A DNA stretch of 64,000 bases. Source: Heterohyrax brucei (taxonomy: Eukaryota > Chordata > Mammalia > Hyracoidea > Procaviidae). The first letter of the stretch is position 1. Each line of letters begins with the position of its first letter. The translations under genes were made by a program, and so were the position numbers. Below the pieces are notes generated by a model. That model did not search any database. It saw only the letters and a program-made list of their open reading frames with translations, and had not been told where the DNA came from. This document shows, piece by piece, positions 32,061 to 44,133 of this stretch. Location of the stretch: positions 50,342,333 through 50,406,332 of the forward strand of contig CM053141.1 in the NCBI GenBank assembly GCA_028571685.1, given 5' to 3'.

Positions 32061-33629
32061 CATATTTGGAAATATTCCAAACGTGTTATCATTGATTGAG
32101 TTTTCCGAAAGTCTGCTCTTCTCATCAAAGACTCAGTCATAGAAGAAGTCTCCATGTCTCCTTGAAAGCATCTTTCAGGTCTTGGTTCTCCTAGTCTTGC
32201 TTAGATCCATTACGCCAAGTTGTTGCACATTCTAGGCACAAACTTTCTGTTTAATTTTTAGAAATTTCTGGGCTTATTGTGAAGGTGAAACTTTCATTTA
32301 AGTCACCCTTTAGTTTCCTGGGTGACTCAAATTTGTAGAGGGATTAGCAGTAAAGACAAAGCTCTTTGCTAAAGTAGGCTGCCTGAATGTGCTTAAGAAG
32401 TGTGCTGTAAACAATGTAAAACTTGCATAAGTAGAGGTCCTAGTCAGTCACACTTAGAACCTATGAGTCATCATCCCCCTTACACCTCCCTCCATAGATG
32501 CCACACAGAGAACACCCTTCACAAAGCTGCTCAGTTAGTTCTCCCCTACATGAAACACAATCTTGAATCCCTGTTTGGGAGCCATTAAAACCAGCAGGGG
32601 CTGTGAGCTGAAGGCAAAGGGCAGAACAAAGCCCTTGGGATGCCTTAGCTTTCTCCATGAACCTGAAATATTCTTGATGCCCAAGGCAGTTAACTGCTGC
32701 CATAATGCCAGATTTCTTCTGTACAACATCCACAATAGCTGTATCATTAGGAGCCTTTGAATTAATTAAGATTCCTTTGGCTGGTTTTTCTACTACACAG
32801 TACAGTTGAGAAGGAGTAAACAAAAGCAGGCAAACTCTTTAATACACCTCCTTTTTCCTCTACACTAGGTCTCAACAGAGCAAAATGGGTAGACTTATAA
32901 AACAGCTCACTAAGTGATTTTGTAAAAAGATACTCAGTCTTCTCAAAACTGCAAAACACACTCTGGAAAGACCCAGTCTGAATTGCTTTTTAACTTCACA
33001 AAAGTGATCATTTATAGACATGTTTAAATGGGATTGTGCAGATTTCCAGAAAATAAATTCCTACAACCTGTCCCCCACAAATGACATGGAACAGGACAGT
33101 GATCTTTATATTGATCTTTACTATTTAAAGATTTCAAAGATCAGAAGACTGATCTTTAAAATTGATCTCATGCTTGTAATTACCCTCATTATGTTGCATT
33201 CTGTAAAATACAAAACATTTTATGAAGAAGAGATTAATGTTCAAAGAAGCAAAATGATCTAAAAGATCTGTTTTACAATTATTTCATTCTGAATGCAGTT
33301 TGTAAGTAGTAGGAAACATCATTAAGGTTTAAGCAAACGTAACAGATGTTTTCTTTTTTCTCTTTGTTGTTGGTTATGGAAATATTGAAAAGCAATTTAC
33401 TCCCTAATTTTAAATGGTTGCTAAATCCTGTGAATTCTGATAATACTAATTATGACTAATAAGTCTGACTTGGGTAATGTCTGTTGCAGACATCTCTTTT
33501 CATTTCCATTGTGCGTACCCAGTTCAGGCTCTCACAAATCGTGTAATCTAAGGAAAGTTGCTAAGCTTGTCTTTATCTTGGTTTTCTCTGTGATGCCAGC
33601 ATCACAGGTCATATGGCCAAATATTGCAG
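32061..33629. other. Unique sequence, no gene supported
   Basis: The longest non-repeat open frame of the window (32,461-32,823, minus strand, 120 codons) lies here but has no recognisable domain or flanking splice or promoter signs. A cluster of GATCTTTA motifs and their complements lies at 33,099-33,168. Confidence 0.45.
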
Positions 33630-33890
33630 TAGGCCAGATGTCATTCTATGCACTTTACAAATATAAGATCAGGTATCCTCATAACACTAAGCAGTGAATG
33701 TAATTATTACATAAACAATGTACAGGGGAGTTGTCTGAGTCACATAAAGTTGAGAAACTTGCTTAAGGTCACACAGTTCTTGGTATGGTGGATCCAGACT
33801 TCAAGTCTGGTCAGTGTTTTCATAACTACAATATTTAGTGAGAATTTAAATGAGATATTGTGTGAAACATTGAGCACAGTAGGCATTCAT
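33630..33890 (+). repeat. Ancient MIR/L2-type repeat
   Basis: CACTTTACAAATATAAGATC, GAGAAACTTGCTTAAGGTCA, CACAGTTCTTGG and GGATCCAGACTTCAAGTCTG follow the typical order of an old mammalian repeat; ATTTAAATGAGATATTGTGT follows. Family uncertain between MIR-like elements and related old LINE ends. Confidence 0.55.
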
Positions 33891-33899
33891 ATTTCATAG

Positions 33900-34072
33900 C
33901 TGTCTACCAACCTAAAAGTTGATGGTTTAAATACACCTAGCAGCACTATGGGAGAAAGCCCTGGAAATATGATTCTGTAAGAAGACAGTCAAGAAAGCCT
34001 AATGGAGTAGTTCTACTCTGTAACATATGAGGTCTCTGTGAGTTAAAAGAGACTCAAGGGCAAAAGACTTGG
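33900..34072 (+). mobile_element. AfroSINE-type SINE, longer old variant
   Basis: Sense copy without a clear head: AAGTTGATGGTTTAAATACA (B-box region), GGGAGAAAGCCCTGG, AATGGAGTAGTTCTACTCTG, TCTGTGAGTTAAAAGAGACT. It carries the extra middle block of the older variant. Confidence 0.6.
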
Positions 34073-34164
34073 TCTTGATATAGTTACCACAGCCAATTAA
34101 AACACAAATTTCCTCTGTGTATCTGCTGTCTAATTAAGATAAATGTAATCTAATACTCATTTGA

Positions 34165-34355
34165 GGGACCTATCTCAGTGATGCTATAACAGAAATACCA
34201 CAAGTTGATGACTTTAACAAAGTGAGATTTGTTCTTTCACAGTCTAGGAGGCTAGAGGTCTAAATTCAGAGAGCCATTTCCAAGGGAGAGCTTTCTGTCC
34301 ATCAACTGAAGGTCTTTGTCCTCAGTACTCACCTGCTTCAGGAGCTCTCAGCACA
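34165..34355 (-). mobile_element. MaLR-like LTR fragment
   Basis: Antisense LTR end: GATGCTATAACAGAAATACC, GACTTTAACAAAGTGAGATT, TCTTTCACAGTCTAGGAGGC. Truncated on the right, 90 bp before an opposed LTR. Confidence 0.6.
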
Positions 34356-34445
34356 GAGTCCTTAACCACTGTACCACTCCTCATCTTTTGCATTCCTCTT
34401 GTCTGCAGTCTCAAAGCAAGAACAACCTCAGAAACTCCCTTGGAA

Positions 34446-34886
34446 TGTATCATGGATTGCATTGTGTTCCCCCTAAAAATGTGTGTTTTGATTTTACTCA
34501 GCCATGAGTCCCAATATGGAGTAATTCCTCCCATGTATCTTGAATCCCACCCCTGTGATGTTGATGAGGGACAACGGGCAGCAGTCATGTTGATGAGGCA
34601 GGACCTGAGCTACCAGCTTGTGGAATATAAGGGAGAAAAGTAAGCAGTGGAAGCTGGAAACCTCATACTACCAAAAGAGCAGTCCTGAGAGCAAAGTGTG
34701 TCCTTTGGACCTGAGGTTCCTGTGCCAGGATGTTCTCATTGAATTTGGACTCAGCCTACCCAACTGTGACAATTTCTCACACTGAATTTGGATTTGTAGC
34801 TTCCCAAACTATAACAATAAATTTTTCTTTTAAAGCCTTCCATTCTCGTGGCATTTCTGTTGGAGCAGTACCAGATGACTGAGACA
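34446..34886 (+). mobile_element. MaLR-like solo LTR, sense, complete (TG...CA)
   Basis: Begins TGTATCATGGATTGCATTGT and ends ACCAGATGACTGAGACA, 441 bp. AACAATAAATTTTTCTTTTA provides an AATAAA signal before the right end, and GGCATTTCTGTTGGAGCAGT matches the LTR 3' end. It belongs to the same broad family as the antisense copies at 11,716 and 14,200. No convincing 5-bp duplication was seen. Confidence 0.7.
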
Positions 34887-36207
34887 GGATGCATGAGGCC
34901 GGTGATAGATGTGATTTTGCAGTCTCCGTTTGGTCTATGACTTGACTATGGCTAGGCCCCTGGTCAGTATTCTTCCCACAGATAAAACCATGAGAATGAG
35001 TTCTATCTCAAAGCACTGACAAAATAAAGAAGGCATGAATAGTATTTGGCCCACATCATAATGAGGTACCAGCTTTCTTTAGGGCTTCTTCCATTTGGGT
35101 ACCTAAGAGCAGGATAAGCTCCCTACATGCCTCCAGGTTGTTTCACAGAAGGATAGAACACACCTCTAATAAGCTCTATTCCTTGGATTTAGATAAGTGA
35201 ATGTTTGATATTAACTCAGTTGGTTTAGTTTTCTTAAGGAAACACAGTTTAACTAGTACTCAAGAGTTGTTATTATTTTTTGGTCATAGCAAAAATGTAT
35301 TTCTTATCCACAGCACATTTTAAATTAAAACTCACTTTCTATAAGAATTGACATAGTATGATTTATTTTTATTCTCATCATGGGGAAATAATCATTACAA
35401 CACTGCTTGGAAAATTGTCCCTACACAGGCTAGCACTGGTTTATTTCATTCCCCTCTTATTCTGAAATAATAAAAAACAAATGTTAAGAAAATTCTCTTA
35501 AGATTTTAAAGTAATTGAATGGTCTGGGGAGACAGTGGAATTTGTGTTGTTATTTTATTGTGTGTCTCTTAGTATTTGCCAGTCTTACTGAAAATACAAC
35601 ACACATTAAAAGTTGGTAATGAAAGTAGAAGAAGACTGTTCTGTAAAAGTTAACTTAAAAGAAATTCTCTTGCACTTGAACTTACAGGAAAATTCTATAG
35701 CATTTCTGTTTACTACCCTGCTTTCAGAGACAATAGGAATCAATGTGTGGTTTCTTTAGGTAAGCAAAAATAGAACCTGTATGAACAAGAAAGCAGCTTT
35801 GCCAATATGGAAAATTCCAATGGAATCCAAAGTGGCTGCAAAATTTGACCCCATTATGCTTATTCAAATCCGTTTTCCATGAACAATTAAAATGTGACAA
35901 GATAGAAAAAATGTAATAAAAAAGTAATTTAACAATTTATATTATGACTTTCACAATTCAGCAGGTATGTGATTCAGTTTGCTAATATAAAATCCCTGTC
36001 TTTGTGAAGAATTATGATAGATCAAAATTGTTTTGGCTTTGTAAAGCCTAAAATATAAATATTGGTGGGATTAATGGTAGATGGAAGTGGTACAGTTTGA
36101 AATGTGTGATCAAACTGCCACCTTTACTACCAGTTTCACATGAAATATAATCAACTAAAAGTGGTAATGCACCAAATCAAGTCACTGTGTGCTATCCAAG
36201 ATTAAAA
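34887..36207. other. AT-rich unique sequence
   Basis: No recognised repeat or coding exon. Confidence 0.45.
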
Positions 36208-36246
36208 ATTGTCTCAGATCCGACTCAACAGCATTTGGCTTGGCAA
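36208..36246 (+). mobile_element. Tail-only AfroSINE fragment
   Basis: TCTCAGATCCGACTCAACAG followed by CATTTGGCTTGGCAATA. Only the SINE tail with its TTGGC repeat is present. Confidence 0.65.
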
Positions 36247-36942
36247 TAAAAATGACATAATCTGAAATGAATTACTGAATTTGGACCAGCATGTGGAAAT
36301 GTATTTGTACTAGGAGTACTTCTCCACTTTCCAATCATCAGATATATATTTTTGTGTGACTATCATTTTCAAAGAAAAAAGTGTAATGGTGAAGGGGGCA
36401 TTGATTGTGATCTTAAAGACTTATAAATCAATAGAGAGGGAAAACAGTCACCTAAAAAGACTAGCACTAGCAGTTCAAAACACATACACAAGGCTAGAAA
36501 GAATGCCTGTTGCCACCAATGGACTGGAAAACCACATGATTTGCAAAACATTGGATGGAGTTCACAGGGAAGTCTTGCTTCAATAGTGAAAAGTAAGTGG
36601 TCATAAATTGAGCAGTGTTCAAATTTGTCTGCAAAAAATATCAAATTGTTTCTATGTAACGTAAAGCCATTTAATAACAAAGATAAAAAATATTTATAAG
36701 AATAAAATATGCAGCAATAACAAGATAAAATTTACAACATTTACAATTAAAATAAAAATTATCAGGCCTGTAAAGAAGCAGGAAAATGCAACTAAATTGA
36801 GAAAAAGTTTCAAGCAATTAAAACTCAGTCAAGAACTGACATAGATGTCAGAATCAGCAGCGAAGGATATCAAACAGTTATTACAACTGCATTCTATATA
36901 CTCAAAGAGATAGGCAGAGTACCAGATAATACTAGACAATAA
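36247..36942. other. Unassigned AT-rich sequence
   Basis: No recognised repeat body or gene. Confidence 0.4.
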
Positions 36943-37108
36943 TAATAATAAAAACACTGCCATTGAGTAGGGTCCAACTCATAGCAACGGTAGAGGACAG
37001 AGTAGAACTACCCCATAGAGTTTCCAAGGAGTGCCTGGTGGATTTGAGCTGCTGACTTTTTGGTTAGCAGACACAGTACTTAACCCATTACATCATCAGG
37101 GTTTCCCT
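36943..37108 (-). mobile_element. AfroSINE-type SINE with (AAT)n edge
   Basis: Antisense: (AAT)4 at the left edge, CTGCCATTGAGTAGGGTCCA, GAGGACAGAGTAGAACTACC, CCAAGGAGTGCCTGGTGGAT, ending CATCATCAGGGTTTCC. Confidence 0.8.
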
Positions 37109-37144
37109 AGACGATAATGGACAATATGAAAACAAATAAACAAA

Positions 37145-37805
37145 CTTAAGCCAGGTCCACAATTGCTCTTATGCTTAAACCCACTGTTGTGACAACTGTG
37201 TCAATCCATCTTGTTGAGGGTCTTCCTCTTTTTCTCTGACCCTCCACTCTACCAAATGTGATGTCCTTCTCCACGGACTGACCCTTCCTGACAACAGGTC
37301 CAAAGTGTGTAAGATGCAGTCTTCCCATCTTTGCTTCCAAGGAGCACTCTGGTTGTACTTCTCACAGAACAGATTTGTTTGTTCTTTTGGTGGCCCATGC
37401 TACATTCAACATTCTTCTCCAACGCCACAAGTCAAGGGTGTTAATTCTTCTTCTGTCTTCTTTGTTTATGATCCAGCTTTAGCATGCATATGAGGCAACT
37501 GAAAACACCATGGCTTGGGTCAGTCACACCTTAGTCTTCAAGGTGACATCTTTACTTTTCAGTACTTTAAAGAGGTCCTTTGGAGCAGATTTTCCCAATG
37601 CATTGTGCCTTTTGATTTTTTATCAGCTGCTTTTATGGGTGTTGATTGTGGACTCAAGTAAAATGAAATCCTTGACAACTTCAATCCTTTATCCATTTAT
37701 GATGATGTTGCTTACTGGTCCAGTTGTGAGGATTTTTGTTTTCCTAATGTTGAGGTGCAATCCATACAGAGAGCTGTGGTCTTTGAATCTCATCAGTAAA
37801 AACAA
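37145..37805 (-). mobile_element. RTE LINE copy 4, antisense, 5'-truncated
   Basis: Antisense RTE 3' region: CACAATTGCTCTTATGCTTA, GTGTCAATCCATCTTGTTGA, GGTGATGTCC-type blocks, AGAACAGATTTGTTTGTTCT (complement of the AACAAATCTGT block in RTE copy 1), TCAAGGTGACATCTTTACTT, ending near the block after the reverse transcriptase core. The 3' (CAA)n end is missing at the left, so it is truncated on both sides. Confidence 0.75.
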
Positions 37806-37930
37806 TCACACTTCTTAAAAATAGGTTATTAGCATTTAGAGGATACAAATTGTGGAAAAGTTGATTATAGTAACATAATAAAGATGTTATCGAAATGGGA
37901 TAAGAAAACAAATTTTATAAAAGAAAAAGA

Positions 37931-39012
37931 AAATGGGTGGCAGAGTCAAGATGGCAGACTAAACACACATCTTCCTAAATCCCTCTGGAAACTAAGACCT
38001 GAAATGATAATTAAACAGAGCCTTCTGGACACTAGTGAGCCCTAGGTCATGGCATAGGGCTGTTAATTTGGACCTCATACCACTGAAGGTAAAACCTCCT
38101 CACTTTCACTGACCCTACTCTTGGCACCTGCTGGCTTACGTGGACCAAAGGTAACTCACCATTTTAACTTTTTTTCTCTGTCTTAGCCAGCAGGTGGTGC
38201 TGGAACTTGAGTAGCAGCTAATTTCAGATGCACTGCTGGTGGGATCGGCAGGTGAAATTGCCATATTTTGAGAGCCTGGCTTTGGACTCTTTGCATCTAG
38301 GCACCTTTGGCCTTTCTTTCTGCCTCTGCCATAGAGTAGCTGGTATTGAGACAGGTGGCAAGCTTGTGTGGGACACCATCTTGATGTGTTGGGAGGCATA
38401 TACACCCATATGGAGGCCCCAGCTGAATTTAATTTCTAGGTTGGGAGGCAGCACCTGCCCAGAGGAGAGCACTTTTCCAGCAGAAAAGGAGTGTTTTACA
38501 CAGTTTCACCTTTGGCTGGGGTCCGGCAACAGAGGCTGTGGATTCTGTGCATCTCGGCATGTTTGGCCTCTCTTTCCGCCTCCGCCATAGAGTAGCTGGT
38601 ACCCAGGCAGGCGATGAGCTTGTGTGGGACACCATCTTGTTCCACTGGGAGGCAGACATATCCATACAGAGGCCTCAGCAGGACTTAATTCCTGGGCTAG
38701 GAGGTAGTCCTGGCCTAGAGAAGAGTACTTTTCTGGCAGAAAAGCAGTATTCCACACAGTGTCACCTGCAGCTGGGGCCTGACAGCAGAGGCCAGCAGGG
38801 AAGTAGCCTTTCTGTATTTTGAGCTAGTTTATAACATCTGGGTTTTGATATAGAGGTGCTTACTTTGCCAGCTGGGAAGAGGGACCTATACACTTGAAAA
38901 CCTGACAGACTTTGGAAGTTGTCAGATACCTTTTACCTTTCATTTTAAGATGGTCTAGAAAAACAGCTGTGGTCTATCCTCACAGCATCTCCCTGAGCCT
39001 CTACTGACCCAC
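37931..39012 (+). promoter_or_regulatory. L1-B 5'UTR with a 256-bp tandem duplication
   Basis: Two tandem units of about 256 bp start at 38,284 (GGACTCTTTGCATCTAGGCA) and 38,540 (GGATTCTGTGCATCTCGGCA). Shared blocks include CCATAGAGTAGCTGGTA, GCTTGTGTGGGACACCATCT and CAGCAGAAAAG/GGCAGAAAAG. Tandem promoter units are a known feature of some rodent L1 5'UTRs; that these act as promoter units is inference. Confidence 0.75.
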
Positions 39013-39943
39013 ATGATGCCCAAAAAGCAACAAATTCTGGAGAAAAACATAACCAAGATATCAACAGTGGCTTCAGAAGGCCCAAAAAAGAAAGCACCAC
39101 AAAACTTCCAAGATGAAGAAGCTTTTCTGAAGCTATAGGAAGGTGAATACCAAATGATCATATAGAGAGCCTTCCTAGACCTTACACAAAATGTAGCAGA
39201 ACAAAATGAAAATTAAGCAAGCTGTTTGATCTGATGGACCACCACTACTCTGAAATCCAACGGATCAAGAGCAAAACCAAAGGGATAGAAACTTCAGTTC
39301 AAAGCCAAGAAAACACGATGGAACAAATAGAAAATAGACTTTCTGACTTGTAAGACAGAGCTACTGACTCCAGCAACTATGAGGAGAAATCAGAAAAAAG
39401 ATACATGAAAAATGAAGAAGCATGTGGGACTCTAGTAAGAGGAACAATCTACTATTAATTGGAGTTCCTGAACAGGGTGAGACACCTGAGAACACAGAGA
39501 GTATTGTTGCTGAGCTGCTGACAGAAAACTTCCCAAAAATTATGAAAGAAGAGAATATAGGTATGCCAGATACATATTGAACACCACTCAACATAGATCT
39601 CAAAAGAAAGACTCCAAGACATATTCTTATCAAGCTTAACCAAATGAAACATAAACAGAAACTCTTAAAGGCAGCAAGACTCAAAGCAAAGCTAACTTTC
39701 AGAGGCAAACCCTGTAAGCTTTTGTCAGATTTATCAACAGAAACAATGCTGGTAAGGAGACAGTGGCATGACATATTGAAAGCTTTGAAAGAGAAGAACT
39801 TCCAACCAAGAATTATATATCCTGTAAGACTATCTTTCAAATATGAAAATGAAATGAAGATATTAGCAGATAAACAGAAACTCAGAGACTTTATAGAAAC
39901 CAAGCCAAAGCTACAAGAAATACTCAAAGAATCTCTTGCTTAG
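39013..39943 (+). pseudogene. L1-B ORF1, broken
   Basis: Aligned start ATG at 39,013 (ATGATGCCCAAAAAGC). In-frame TAG at 39,136, a 1-base deletion near 39,215 and a TAA at 39,351 where L1-A reads GAA. The last 100 codons (39,644-39,943) stay open and carry the C-terminal domain, VRRQWHDILKALKEKNFQPR and YPVRLSFKYE. It ends a few codons earlier than L1-A. Confidence 0.85.
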
Positions 39944-40138
39944 AAGAACAAAACCACTAACTTTATATTTTAGAAGCAAATACAGGACACATCACCTAGA
40001 ATCCTACTCAGTTAGGGGAGGCTCCAAACTCAACCAAAGCTATAATAGTGAAAGAAATGTTCCAGTGATCATATCATGAAAATTATGATGCTATCACATT
40101 AAAAAAGAAATGTCCTACAGTCATTATATTCCTTACAG

Positions 40139-40393
40139 ATGGAGTGGAAGTTGATAAGAATGGTAGTAATTGAAATTGGGTTTATATTTAGTTTATTAAG
40201 CAGGATCATAGGGACAGCTGTAAAGCACAATAAAGATGAAACATATCAAATCAAGAAACATAATATAGGAGTCTTAACAACCACAAAACTAATCCTAAAA
40301 AAGGTGAAAAATCAACTCACAAAGACTCTCCAAGAACAGATTAACAAGAACAACAGAGAAAGCATCAACACAAAAATAAACATATCACAATGA
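40139..40393 (+). other. Candidate small ORF in the L1-B inter-ORF spacer
   Basis: 84 codons, MEWKLIRMVV at the start and NKNNRESINTKINISQ at the end. Its TGA stop (40,391-40,393) overlaps the ATG of ORF2 (40,390-40,392) as ATGA. The aligned frame in L1-A has one internal stop (ACATGA). Composition is lysine- and asparagine-rich, as expected for any A-rich L1 sequence. No motif recognised. It may simply be a chance open frame. Confidence 0.25.
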
Positions 40394-43300
40394 CAGTACT
40401 AAACACATTATCTATAATTACACTGAATGTGAATGTACAGAATGCTCTAGTAAAGAGATATCGAGTGACATCTTCGATCAAAACACATGACCCATCCATA
40501 TGTTGCCTACAAGAAACTCACCTTAGACTTAAAGATAGGAACAAACTGAAAATTAAAGGATGGAAGAATATGTATCAAGCTAACAATACACAAAGAAGAG
40601 CAGGTGGGGCCATTCTAATCTCGGATAAAATAGATTTTAATGAAAAATCCACCATTGTGGGCAAGGATAGACATTATTCCTGAAAGGTTCAATACACAAG
40701 CAGGACTTAACAATATTAAATATTTATGCACCTAATATTAGAGCATGTAAACATTGAAGAAACACTGACTGCACTCAAAAATGAGACAGATCTTTCCACT
40801 CTCAGTATTGGATAGATCGTCTAAAAAAAAGCTCAATAAAGACACAGAAGAACTTATTGCCACAATTAACCAACTAGACATCATTGACATATACAGAACT
40901 TTCTATCAGCGGAGAACTACACCTTCTTCTGCAGTGCACATGGAACATTCTCCAGAATAGATCATGTATTAGGGCATAAAGCAATTCTCCACAAAATCCA
41001 TAGCAGTGAATTAATGCAAAGCATCTTCTGAGATCATGAGGGCATAAAAGTCAAAATCAATAGCAGAAAAAAACATAGAAAGTGGAACTCATGGAAACTG
41101 AATAGCATCTTGCTCAAAAAGTCATGGGTTATAGAAGAAATCAAGGATGAAATAAAGAAATTGATAGGTTCCAATGAGAACAAAAACAGTTCCTACCACA
41201 ATCTATGGGATACAGTGAAAACAGTGCTCAGAGGTCAGTTTATCTCCATAAATGAACAAATCTGGAAGGAAGAAAGAAACCAAGTCAAAGAGCTAACCTT
41301 ACAGCTTGAACATATATAGAGAGAACAACAGAGGAACCCCTCAGGTCCCAGAATAAAACAGATCATAAAGATTAGAGCAGAGCTAAACAAATTAGAGAAT
41401 AGAATAATTGAAAAGACAAAAAGCTGGTTTTTTGAAAAGATCAACAAAATTTTACTGGCTAAACTTACTAAAGAAAAAGAGGAAACAAAACAAATAACCC
41501 AAATAAGAAATGAGAGGGGAGTTGTCATAACAGATCCAACAGAAATAAAAAATATCATAACAGAATGCTATGAAAGATTCTAACAAATTTGAAAACCTAG
41601 AGGAAATGGACAAATTCTTTGATTCATATCACCTACCAAAATCATCACAAGGTGAAGCAGAACAACTTAATAAGCCCATCACAAAGAAAGAGATTGAAAA
41701 ATCATCCAAAAACTACCAACAAACAAAACACAGGCCAGATGGCTTCACCGCAGAATTCTATCAAGGTTTTAGAGAAGAGTTATCTCCAACACTACTGAGA
41801 CTATTTCACAGTATAGAAAGGGATGGAATACTGCCAAATTCATTCCACGAAGCCAGCATAACCCTGGTACCAAAGCCAGGGAAAGACCCAACCAAAAAGG
41901 AGAACTACACACCAATATCACTCATGAACCTAGATGGAAAAACCTCCAACAAAATTCTTGCCAACAGACTACAACAACATATCAAAAAAATAATCCATCA
42001 TGACCAAGTTGGATTCATACCAGGGATGCAAGGCTGGTTCAACATCAAAATAACAATTAATGTGATCAGCCACATAAATACCACAAAAGACAAGAATCAC
42101 CTGATTTTGTCTATTGATGCAGAAAAGGCTTTTGATAAAGTCCAGCACCTATTCACGCTAAAAACTCTCAGCAAAATAGGAATAGATGGCAAATTCCTCA
42201 ATGCAATAAGGACCATTTATACAAAGCCAACTGCCTACATCATACTGAATAGAGCGAGACTGAAACAATTTCCCTTCAGAACAGGAACTAGACAAGGATG
42301 CCTTCTCTCACCTCTCCTATTCAAAATTGTACTAGAATTTTTAGCCAGAGCAATTAGACAGGACCCAGAAATAAAGAGTGTCTGCATGAGTGGGATCGAT
42401 GGCACTTGGCTTGGCGTTGGCGAGGAAGAAGTAAAAATCTCCACATTTGCAGATGATATGACTATATATGCAGAGAATCCTAAAGAATTCATAAGTAAAC
42501 TACTCAAACAGATAGAAGAGTTCAGCAAAGTCTCAGGATACAAGATAAACATAAGTAAATCAGTAGGATTCCTTTATACCAACAACAAGATTATTAAGGG
42601 AGAAATCACCAAATTAATACCATTTACTATAGCCCCTAAGAAGATAAAGTACCCAGGAATAAATCTAACCAGAGAAGTAACAGATCTTTACAAACAGAAC
42701 TACAAGTCCTTACTACAAGAAACTGGGAGGTTTGCATAAATGGAGAATACTTCCCTGCTGATGGATAGGAAGACTTAATATTGTGAAAATGTCTATTTTG
42801 CCCAAAGCAATCTACTTATATAACACAATCCTAATACAAATTCCCATGACATTTCTTAATGAGATGGAGAAACAAATTACCAACCTGTTTGGAAAGGGAA
42901 GAAGCCCCGGATAAGTAAAGCACTACTAAAGAAGAAGAACACACTGGGAGGCCTCTCACTACCTGACTTTAGAACCTATTACACCACCACAGTAGTGAAA
43001 ACAGCCTGGTACTTGTACAAAAAGAGACAGATAGATCAATGGAACAGAATTGAGACCCCAGAGATGACACCATCTTCCTATGAACAGCTGATGTTCGACA
43101 AAGGCCGTAAGACATTAAACTGGGGAAAAAACAATCTCTTCAACAACTGGTGCCAGCAAAATTGGATATCCATCTTCAATAAATTGAAACAAGACCCATA
43201 TCTTATACCTCACATCAAAACCAACTCAAACTGGAGAAAAGACCTAAATATCAAATCTAAAGTGATAAAGCTCATCCAAGAAAACGTAGGAACAACGGAA

Positions 43301-44133
43301 GCTTTAATATGCAGCATAGACAGACTTCAAAATCTGTCAAACAAAACACAAATAACAGAAGGGAAAATAGATACATGGAAACTAGTAAGAAACAAACATT
43401 TTTGCTCATCCAAAGACTTTATTCACAGAATTAAAAGACCACCTACAGAATGGGAAAAAATTTTTGGCAACTACATGTCAGACCAACGTCTGATCTCCGT
43501 AATCTATAAGGTACTATAAATTATCAATAAGAAAGAGATAAATCATCCAATTAAGAGATGGACAAAGGAGATGGACAGCCACTTCTCTAAAGAAGACATT
43601 GAGGCAGCCAAAAAACACTTGCGGACATGCTCATGATCATTAGCTATTAAAGAAATTCAAATCAAAACAACAATGAGATATCATTTCACCCAAACAAGGT
43701 TGGCCATGATCCAAAAAATGCAAAAAACTAAATACTGGAGAGGCTGTGGAGAAATTGGAACTCTCCTACCCTGTTGGTGGGATTGCAAAATGGTGCAACC
43801 TATTTGGAAAGCAATCTGGTGCTACCTTAAAATAATGGATATAGATACACCATTTGACCCAGTGTAATTCCACTGCTTGGAACATATCCTACAGAATCAC
43901 AGCCTTTCATACCAGCGGACACATGCACAAGAATGTTTATCACAGCACAGTCCATGATAGCAAAAAGATGGAATCAACCCAGGTGCCCAACAACAGAAGA
44001 ATGGATAGGTAAACTATCGTATATAAGCACAACAGAACACTATGCAATGATGAAGAACAATGATGATTTTAGAAAACGTCTCATAACCTGGTTTCAATTA
44101 GAGGACATTATATTGTGTGAAAGTAGTAAGTGA
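40390..44133 (+). pseudogene. L1-B ORF2, many frame breaks
   Basis: The endonuclease start (ITLNVNVQNALVKRY) and QETHL are present. A small deletion near 40,675 ends the first frame (40,390-40,683), and a deletion near 40,793 removes the GDFN catalytic block. The reverse transcriptase is the longest open piece (41,570-42,739, 389 codons): [32 protein letters not shown] and an intact FADD at 42,446-42,457. A 30-base in-frame insertion lies at about 42,388-42,417. Later pieces at 42,995-43,519, 43,673-43,867 and 43,933-44,133 carry the C-terminal segment, including CWRDC-type YWRGCGEIGTLLPCWWDCKM, where the His is replaced by Pro. Confidence 0.88.
42388..42417 (+). mobile_element. 30-base SINE-tail-like insertion in L1-B ORF2
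   Basis: Between CTGCAT and GGCGAGGAAGAAG, L1-B carries GAGTGGGATCGATGGCACTT followed by GGCTTGGCGT, absent from L1-A (29,041 region) and L1-C (58,160 region). It resembles the AfroSINE 3' end (GGATCnGAnnGCACTTGGCT). It adds exactly 10 codons and keeps the frame, about 10 codons before FADD. Confidence 0.6.

Noticed and set aside
32461-32823. 120-codon minus-strand open frame in non-repeat sequence, ending IYGGRCKGDDDS
   Set aside because: It is the longest frame outside transposons, but has no recognisable domain, no splice or promoter context and overlaps other open frames, so I treat it as chance. A conservation check or RNA evidence would decide.
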